A stretch of DNA of 64,000 nucleotides, from positions 110,457 through 174,456 of the forward strand of contig DVOW01000025.1 in NCBI GenBank assembly GCA_018713335.1, in the 5' to 3' direction. Below the pieces are notes generated by a model. That model was not told where the DNA came from. It made no database searches and was given only the letters and a program-made list of their open reading frames with translations. The number at the start of each line of letters is the position of its first letter. The stretch's first letter is position 1. Position numbers and translations under genes: made by a program. Shown in pieces: positions 59,585-64,000 of this stretch. Source of the stretch: Candidatus Merdivicinus intestinigallinarum (lineage in GTDB: Bacteria > Bacillota > Clostridia > Oscillospirales > Ruminococcaceae).

Positions 59585-59812
59585 GCAAATAAGCCGTGGA
59601 GGTAATTAGGGGAGATTCTAGACCGTCATTTTGCAAAGCAAAATGTCGGCGGCGGAACATCGCCGGGCGGTCTGCGGACCGCCTCTTATTTTTATGTTCG
59701 CGGCCTGGCCGCGAAAAGCAGGATTTCGTTTTCTGCGGAAAACGAGAATGGGACTCCGTCCCCTTCACCCCTGCAAGCTTTTGAAAAAGCTTGACCAAAA
59801 CTTCCCTTTTCT
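59585..59812 (+). repeat. Hairpin-mosaic intergenic repeat, copy D
   Basis: GTGCAAATAAGCCGTGGAGG lead, then CGTCATTTTGC/GCAAAATG, GGCGGTC/GACCGCC, TCGCGGCC/GGCCGCGA, CGTTTTC/GAAAACG (59727-59744), GGGACTCCGTCCC and CAAGCTTTT/AAAAGCTTG, ending GACCAAAACTTCCC. The module order is as in copy A. It lies between two related terminators. No gene is present. Confidence 0.85.
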
Positions 59813-59854
59813 CTTTTGTAAAGTTTTACTTTTAAGGGAGCTTTTGACGCGCTG

Positions 59855-59918
59855 AGCCCTCCCGCGGGAAACCCGGGGGGCTTTTTGTCTTGCGCTTTCT
59901 GCGAAAAATTGGTACAAT
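59855..59918 (+). promoter_or_regulatory. Terminator duplicate and PHP-gene promoter
   Basis: AGCCCTCCCGCGGG pairs with CCCGGGGGGCT then TTTTT (59855-59886). A promoter follows at once: TTGCGC at 59890-59895, TACAAT at 59913-59918, 17-base spacer. No gene lies between this terminator and the previous one, so it seems to be a duplicate. Confidence 0.65.
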
Positions 59919-59954
59919 AGAAGGGAAAACCAGGATTTGCAGGAGGAAGATCTT

Positions 59955-60620
59955 ATGCTCTACCGTACCGAATTGCACTGCCACACCCAGGGCGTCAGCG
60001 TCTGCGGGAAATGCCCCCCGGAGGAAGCGGCCCGCCTTTATATAGAAGCCGGCTATCGGACCGTGGTGGTCACCGACCATATGAACCGCTGGACTTTCCG
60101 GGATTTCCCGGAGGGGACCCCCTGGGAAGCCATGGTCCGGCACTTCCTGTCCGGCTGGGAACGGTTCCGGAAGGCCGCCGGGGACCGGCTCTTTGTTTTG
60201 CCGGGGATGGAGCTGCGGTTCGACGAGAACGACAACGATTACCTGGTCTACGGCATTACGCCGGAATTTTTGCTGGCCCACCCGGAAATGATGGGAATGG
60301 ACCCGGCCTCCTTTTCGGAACTGGCCCATGAAAACGGCTGCATGATTTTCCAGGCCCACCCCTTCCGGAACCGGATGACGGTCATCGACCCCCGGTGTCT
60401 GGACGGCATCGAGGTCTATAACGGCCATAAAGGCCACGATTCCCGCAACGACATCGCCCAAAGCTGGGCGGAACGGTACGGGCTCCTGCAAATCAGCGGC
60501 TCCGATTCCCATTATGTGGATTCCTGCGGCACCGGCGGCATCCTGACCCCAGAGCCGGTCCGTTCCAGCCGGGAGCTTTTGGAGGTTTTGAAGGCCCAGC
60601 CCCAGCTGATCCGGGAATAG
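59955..60620 (+). CDS. PHP-domain phosphoesterase
   Basis: 221 residues. Metal-binding motifs: RTELHCHTQG (HxH), VVVTDHMNRW, LPGMELRF (Glu), IFQAHPFRNRM and SGSDSHYVD (DxH), the arrangement of the polymerase and histidinol phosphatase family. It likely hydrolyses a small phosphate ester or nucleotide (trpH-like); the substrate is unknown. ATG 59955 follows GGAGGAAG. Single gene with its own promoter. Confidence 0.85.
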   Translation: MLYRTELHCHTQGVSVCGKCPPEEAARLYIEAGYRTVVVTDHMNRWTFRDFPEGTPWEAMVRHFLSGWERFRKAAGDRLFVLPGMELRFDENDNDYLVYGITPEFLLAHPEMMGMDPASFSELAHENGCMIFQAHPFRNRMTVIDPRCLDGIEVYNGHKGHDSRNDIAQSWAERYGLLQISGSDSHYVDSCGTGGILTPEPVRSSRELLEVLKAQPQLIRE

Positions 60621-60663
60621 TTTTCTTTTGGGGCGGCATTTTGATGAAAAATCCGGAAATACC

Positions 60664-60692
60664 TTGCATTTTATTGGAAAAATTGGTACAAT
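60664..60692 (+). promoter_or_regulatory. Promoter of the methyltransferase gene
   Basis: TTGCAT at 60664-60669, TACAAT at 60687-60692, 17-base spacer. It resembles the PHP-gene promoter: both have AAAAATTGGTACAAT. Confidence 0.75.
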
Positions 60693-60730
60693 ATAATTAA
60701 TTCCAAAAAGAAATGAAAGGGTGAGTCGTT

Positions 60731-61483
60731 ATGACCCGGTCGGAATGCAGATTGTTGTGCGCGGCGGAAGAAAAAGCGTTTTACGGCGGCAAGGGGAGCA
60801 CCCATCTGAATGGGCGGTGGTTTTCCGATTCCCTGCCTTGGGATTTCCAGCAGATGCTGCGTTCCCGGCTCACCGGGCAAAGCGTCTTTCTGGACCTGGG
60901 GAGCGGCAGCGTCAGCTTCCTCCTTTCCCTAGACCCGGCCCCCGGCTGCGCCTTTTACGGCGAGGAGGACGAGGGGACGGCCGCCATCCTGCGCCAGCGG
61001 TTCAAGCCCTACGGCGTGGAGGTGCGGCAGGTAGTGGACCAAAAGGACCTGCCCTTCAGCGATGGAAAATTTGACTTGGTGTATACCCGCAACGGCCGGT
61101 TCGACCCTTCCGAGGTCTGCCGGGTCTTAAAAAAGGGCGGGTATTTTCTGACCCAGCAGTCCGGCGGCATTGACGGGCGGTTTAACGGAAAGCTGTTCCC
61201 GGGCTGGAAGGAAACAGCCGGAGAGGACAATTTGAACAGCGCTATCACCCGTCTGGAAGACGCGGGCTTTTTGGTGCTGAAGGGGCAGGAGGCCCGGCCG
61301 GAGATCCGGTTCCGGGATGTTGGCGCCCTGGCTTACTGGATCCACGCGGCCGGATGGCAGCCCCTGGATTTTTCCGTGGAAAAGCAGGAGGAGGCCTTTT
61401 GGGAATTGCAGAAGGAGCTGGAGCAGAGCGGCGTCCTGTCCTGCCGGGAGCACCAGTTTGTGGCGGAGGCGCAGAAGGTTTAA
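60731..61483 (+). CDS. Class I SAM-dependent methyltransferase
   Basis: 250 residues. SAM-binding motif I is VFLDLGSGSVSFLLSL near residue 53, motif II region FYGEEDEGTAAILRQRF, then DLPFSDGKFDLVYTRNGRF and the post-motif EVCRVLKKGGYFLTQQSGG, typical of type 11 methyltransferases. The ending NSAITRLEDAGF and RFRDVGALAYWIHAAGWQPL are common in this group, related to small-molecule methylation. Substrate unknown. AAAGGGTGAGTC precedes the ATG. The next gene is 19 bases away. Confidence 0.85.
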   Translation: MTRSECRLLCAAEEKAFYGGKGSTHLNGRWFSDSLPWDFQQMLRSRLTGQSVFLDLGSGSVSFLLSLDPAPGCAFYGEEDEGTAAILRQRFKPYGVEVRQVVDQKDLPFSDGKFDLVYTRNGRFDPSEVCRVLKKGGYFLTQQSGGIDGRFNGKLFPGWKETAGEDNLNSAITRLEDAGFLVLKGQEARPEIRFRDVGALAYWIHAAGWQPLDFSVEKQEEAFWELQKELEQSGVLSCREHQFVAEAQKV

Positions 61484-61502
61484 GACATCAAAGGAGGTTC
61501 CC

Positions 61503-62252
61503 ATGGAACGAAAAACGGAGCATCGCACGCAAAAATGGAAAGGCGCCGCCGGCGCGTCCGGCCTTTACCGGATCGATTACCCGGAGCCCATGACTGTGCG
61601 GGAGATTTTTCAGATTGGCCCGGCGTCGCTGATCGCCAGGGTCATGCTGTTTGCCGTTGTATTCGGTTTGGCCGGGTTCCTCTTTTCTTTAAACGTCTAC
61701 GGGGTTTTGGATTTTATCAAGGGCAAGGACCTGCTGCTGTTGTTTTTGGGCATTTTCATCCTGGCGGGGTCCTTTGTCCTGGGGAAAAAAGTGGGGCGGC
61801 CCTTTGCCCTGATCCTTAAATGGGTGGGGATGCCGGCCCTGTTCCTGGGGGTTTATGGGGTAGTCCTGGTGCGGTTCGGGTTCGCGGCTTTCCTGCTGGG
61901 TCCGGTGGATCTGTTTGTGGGGACAACCTGCCAGACCCTTTTGGACAGCAATACGGCGGGGTACGCCGCTTTCCACGGCCTGCTCCGGCTGCTGCTGGGC
62001 ATCAAGGGGCTGTTCCTGAAGGAGGGGAGCAGCGCCAGCGTTCTGATGGTGCTGGTGCAGGTTTACCGGGAAATGGGCGCGGAGGTCAATTATTATGTGG
62101 TGGTGCCGGTGCTGATCCTCATATCCCTGGCGCTGTTTGCGGGAACGGTGCTGCTGATCGAAGTCTGCGCCTGGCTGACCATGCTGATCCCCGCGGCGGC
62201 CTGCTACGGGGCTTCCCGCCTGCTGCGGATGCTGGACGAAAAATTCTTATAA
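61503..62252 (+). CDS. Polytopic membrane protein of unknown function
   Basis: 249 residues. A cytoplasmic N-terminus with basic residues (MERKTEHRTQKWKGAAGASG), then six or so hydrophobic segments (RVMLFAVVFGLAGFLFSLNV, LLLLFLGIFILAGSFVLGKK, ALFLGVYGVVLVRFGFAAFL, YYVVVPVLILISLALFAGTV, WLTMLIPAAACYGASRLL). I recognise no family. AAAGGAGGTTCCC precedes ATG 61503. It probably shares the methyltransferase transcript. Terminator CAGCCGCC-CTTTGA-GGCGGCT lies 8 bases after the stop. Confidence 0.75.
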   Translation: MERKTEHRTQKWKGAAGASGLYRIDYPEPMTVREIFQIGPASLIARVMLFAVVFGLAGFLFSLNVYGVLDFIKGKDLLLLFLGIFILAGSFVLGKKVGRPFALILKWVGMPALFLGVYGVVLVRFGFAAFLLGPVDLFVGTTCQTLLDSNTAGYAAFHGLLRLLLGIKGLFLKEGSSASVLMVLVQVYREMGAEVNYYVVVPVLILISLALFAGTVLLIEVCAWLTMLIPAAACYGASRLLRMLDEKFL

Positions 62253-62259
62253 AGAAAAA

Positions 62260-62285
62260 CAGCCGCCCTTTGAGGCGGCTTTAAA
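62260..62285 (+). terminator. Terminator after the membrane protein
   Basis: AGCCGCC-CTTTGA-GGCGGCT followed by TTAAAATTTT. It closely resembles the terminator at 62769-62797 (GCCGCCC-TTTGATA-GGGCGGC) on the far side of repeat copy E. Confidence 0.75.
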
Positions 62286-62760
62286 ATTTTGAAAAACTTG
62301 GCAAAAGAGAAAAGGGAAAGTTTGCAAGGGTGGAGGGGACGGAGTCCCTCCTCGCTCGTCGCAACGAGCGAAATCTTTATGATAAAAAGATCAGGAGGGT
62401 AGGCGACCCTATCTTCCGCTTATTAAGCGGCGGGGTTCACTAAAATATTTAATATATGATACAAAGTTTGATGCTTTGCTAACGCAAATAAACCGCAGCG
62501 GGCTATTAGGAAATTCTAAACCGTCATTTCGCAAAGCAAAATGACGGCGGCGGGTCATCGCCGGGCGGTCTGCACGCCATGAACTTATTGGTTCATGGCT
62601 CGCCTCTTATTTTTATGTTCGCGGCCGGGCCGCGAAAAACAAGATTTCGTTTCCTGCGGGAAACGACCAAAGGCTCCGCCTTTGGAATCCGCCACCGGTC
62701 GTGAACTTGTTCACGACATAAAACAAGGTGGACGAAAATTTTCTTTTTCCTTTCCGAAGT
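62285..62760. repeat. Hairpin-mosaic intergenic repeat, copy E (composite)
   Basis: First half is inverted relative to copy B: GGACGGAGTCC, CGCTCG/CGAGCG, CCGCTTA/TAAGCGG. Second half is like copies A and D: CGTCATTT/AAATGACG, GGCGGTCTGC with an inserted hairpin GCCATGAAC/GTTCATGGC, TCGCGGCC/GGCCGCGA, CGTTTCC/GGAAACG, CCAAAGGC/GCCTTTGG, GTCGTGAAC/GTTCACGAC (62698-62717) inside CCACC/GGTGG, ending ACGAAAATTTTC. It occupies 475 bases between two related terminators, with no gene. Confidence 0.85.
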
Positions 62761-62768
62761 CTGACAGC

Positions 62769-62797
62769 AAAAAGCCGCCCTTTGATAGGGCGGCTTC
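62769..62797 (-). terminator. Terminator of the 56-residue gene
   Basis: On the minus strand AAGCCGCCC-TATCAAA-GGGCGGCTTTTTGC. Confidence 0.8.
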
Positions 62798-62799
62798 CT

Positions 62800-62970
62800 T
62801 TATGCGTGCTGTGCCGGGCAGGATACGCCAAAGGGACAGGGAGGGCAGTTCTCCTCCTGATACAGGCATCGCTTTACGGCCTGGGTTTCCCCTTGACGGG
62901 TGGTGACCTCCACGCAGATATTCTGCCCCTCTTTCAGGCAGTAGCGGATCTCAAACGTCCGGTTGTCCAT
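62800..62970 (-). CDS. Small cysteine-rich protein, 56 residues
   Basis: MDNRTFEIRYCLKEGQNICV, EVTTRQGETQAVKRCLYQEE and NCPPCPFGVSCPAQHA. Six cysteines, five in CLYQEENCPPCPFGVSC-type spacing (C-x6-C-x2-C-x5-C), suggest a metal site or disulfides. No signal peptide. AAAGGAGGACGCAT precedes the ATG. I recognise no family. It is transcribed away from its neighbours. Confidence 0.7.
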   Translation of the reverse strand: MDNRTFEIRYCLKEGQNICVEVTTRQGETQAVKRCLYQEENCPPCPFGVSCPAQHA

Positions 62971-63119
62971 ATGCGTCCTCCTTTGTTTTCCTGTTTGACA
63001 GTAGTATCCTATGCAAAAAGGGCGCGGATCAGAACTGCGGGAGAAAATTTCCAGCAATCGCATAACAGTGGGGGATATTGCCGATACTTCCCGTAACAAA
63101 ACGCAAAGGAGGAACCGGC

Positions 63120-63368
63120 ATGATCGCGCTTGCGGAAAAGATCCCCGGACTGGCTGTCCGGGCAAAACAAAAGGAGAATGGATTTTGGGAGGAGCTTTCG
63201 GATCTGCGCTTGCAGCTGGACGCCGCTTTGAACCAATTCGATATGGCGGAGGACGGGGAGGTCGTCGAGGCCTGCTGCTTCCGGCTCAAGGCCCTTTCCA
63301 TCCAGTACGGCCGCATGCTCCGGGAAGCCCGGCGGAAAGGGCTGCAAAGGGAGCCTTTTTCCCGCTGA
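63120..63368 (+). CDS. DUF2508 family protein (YaaL-like)
   Basis: 82 residues. FWEELSDLRLQLDAALNQFD, VVEACCFRLKALSIQYGRML and REARRKG fit the DUF2508/YaaL helical hairpin family. Those proteins lie near recR/bofA in many Firmicutes, but not here; no function is known. AAAGGAGGAACC precedes ATG 63120. Confidence 0.8.
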   Translation: MIALAEKIPGLAVRAKQKENGFWEELSDLRLQLDAALNQFDMAEDGEVVEACCFRLKALSIQYGRMLREARRKGLQREPFSR

Positions 63369-63428
63369 AACCCCTTCCATTTTTCTGAAAAAAGGCGTAT
63401 AATGAGGGTGAAAAGGAGGTCGGTCCGG

Positions 63429-63743
63429 ATGGAGATTTCACCCCATGTACAGCGCCTGGCCGCGGAGATCCGCGCCCTGTGCTCGCCGGAAAAAATTTAC
63501 CTGTATCACGCGAAATTCGACCTGCACCAGCAGGTGACCAGCTTTAAAATCTGCGTTGTGGCGGCAACTGGGGACAAGGCCGCCCTGGAACGGCGGATCT
63601 ATCTGGAGCTGGACTGCGACATCCCCTATGACCTGTCCCTGTACACACCGGAAGAATGGGAGGCGTGTATGAAAAACCCCCATTCCTTCGCTGTGACGAT
63701 CCGGGAAAAGGGGGTGCTGCTCTATGACCAGGCGGAGGCATAA
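63429..63743 (+). CDS. Degenerate nucleotidyltransferase (MNT-like) partner of HEPN protein
   Basis: 104 residues: MEISPHVQRLAAEIRALCSP then EKIYLYHAKFDLHQQVTSFK, ICVVAATGDKAALERRIYLE and LDCDIPYDLSLYTPEEWEAC. The order of strands and DLSLYTPEEWE are like minimal nucleotidyltransferases, but the catalytic GS...DxD is missing (YHAKFD and TSFKI stand where GSxxxG and DxDL would be), so it is probably inactive. AAAGGAGGT precedes the ATG. It overlaps the HEPN gene by 20 bases, the usual order of MNT/HEPN toxin-antitoxin-like pairs. Confidence 0.65.
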   Translation: MEISPHVQRLAAEIRALCSPEKIYLYHAKFDLHQQVTSFKICVVAATGDKAALERRIYLELDCDIPYDLSLYTPEEWEACMKNPHSFAVTIREKGVLLYDQAEA

Positions 63744-64000
63744 CCCAACGGACAGCCGCCGCTTCCAGGACTGGCTCAACGCCGCTTATGACGACCTGCG
63801 GGCGGCGGAGCTGCTCATTCAGGACGATACCCTCCACAACGCCACGGCCTTCCACTGCCAGCAGTGCGCCGAAAAGGTCCTGAAAGGGTACATCCTGGCC
63901 CGGGACGAACAGGCGGTGGACGGCCACAACTTAACCTGGCTGTGCAAGCGGGCCTGCCGGATCGACCCGGAATTTTCCCAATGGCTGGACGAGTCGGCGG
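63724..64000 (+). CDS. HEPN-domain protein, 3' truncated by window
   Basis: 92 residues seen: RRFQDWLNAAYDDLRAAELL, HNATAFHCQQCAEKVLKGYI, LARDEQAVDGHNLTWLCKRA. W-L-x-x-A-x-x-D-L-x-A-A and AFHCQQCAEKVLKGY are strong HEPN features. The RNase motif R-x4-6-H appears as ARDEQAVDGH, which has seven residues between Arg and His, so activity is uncertain. ATG 63724 lies within the upstream gene. With the MNT-like gene it makes a two-gene module. The end is not visible. Confidence 0.8.
   Translation, partial: MTRRRHNPTDSRRFQDWLNAAYDDLRAAELLIQDDTLHNATAFHCQQCAEKVLKGYILARDEQAVDGHNLTWLCKRACRIDPEFSQWLDESA

Noticed and set aside
59585-62797. Insertion sequence
   Set aside because: No transposase or long reading frame in either repeat block, and ends are not a single inverted repeat.

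Overview
The window reads as a chromosomal segment of a GC-rich, endospore-lineage Clostridia (probably Oscillospirales/Ruminococcaceae-like gut Firmicutes). This rests on the spoIIA operon (spoIIAA-AB-AC), an Enterococcus-order V-type ATPase operon, a T-box in front of leuS, an FMN riboswitch in front of ribU, a CD1247-type protein, LCP/YqeK/RsfS/NadD neighbours, and strong AGGAGG ribosome-binding sites with TTGACA-N17-TATAAT promoters. No tRNA, rRNA, transposase, prophage or CRISPR array was recognised.

Layout. 1-5.7 kb: a truncated radical SAM/SPASM protein, tyrA, a small ribbon-helix-helix (RHH) protein, an AI-2E-type membrane protein, a lipoprotein and the spoIIA operon. 5.8-14.3 kb: a surface-polymer cluster (GT2, CDP-glycerol glycerophosphotransferase, tagD, GT4, O-antigen-ligase-like polymerase, LicD, flippase) consistent with a teichoic-acid-like polymer carrying phosphocholine. 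14.3-16 kb: a repeat-rich accessory stretch that holds a compact candidate type I toxin-antitoxin locus and an RHH/unknown divergent pair. 16-36.3 kb: housekeeping, namely infC-rpmI-rplT, an rRNA methyltransferase, luxS, dprA, topA, trmFO, plsX, rnc, a radical SAM protein, smc, ftsY, three tandem small membrane proteins, rdgB, yhbY, nadD, yqeK, LCP, rsfS. 36.4-42.5 kb: an AT-rich SLOG/RHH pair, T-box-leuS, a large membrane protein whose tail is encoded by a repeat, and an AT-rich XRE pair. 42.5-50.2 kb: rpsU, yqeG, an AP-endonuclease-like protein, aroQ, efp, a CD1247-like protein, FMN riboswitch-ribU, and a GntR-controlled ABC exporter operon. 50.3-58.9 kb: the complete V-ATPase operon ntpFIKECGABD with a Na+-type rotor signature. 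58.9-64 kb: a small choline-binding-like secreted protein, a PHP phosphoesterase, a methyltransferase, membrane and small proteins, and at the edge an MNT/HEPN pair cut by the window end.

Most intergenic DNA between operons is built of short imperfect or perfect hairpins assembled in different orders. I distinguish three related families: long hairpin-mosaic blocks ending in a terminal stem plus GACCAAAACTTTTC, a GTCAGCAAGCTTGCTTGATGAC family, and GTAGGGGC-bounded hairpins. Between copies the stem sequences change on both sides together, so base pairing is kept while sequence is not.

The most interesting candidate system is at 14.65-14.96 kb. Two strong promoters face each other, a shared 14-bp bidirectional terminator lies between them, one transcript encodes a 27-residue membrane peptide ending NKKK whose Shine-Dalgarno is buried in a hairpin, and the other transcript carries a short stretch complementary to that Shine-Dalgarno. 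That is the architecture of the Fst/par type of type I toxin-antitoxin system. Other leads are three AT-rich divergent regulator pairs, each beside a repeat array; a tandem triplication of small membrane proteins carrying a Na+-decarboxylase-like ADGPTS motif; a terminator hairpin placed directly after the promoter of the surface-polymer operon; and a GntR regulator that appears to start at CTG.
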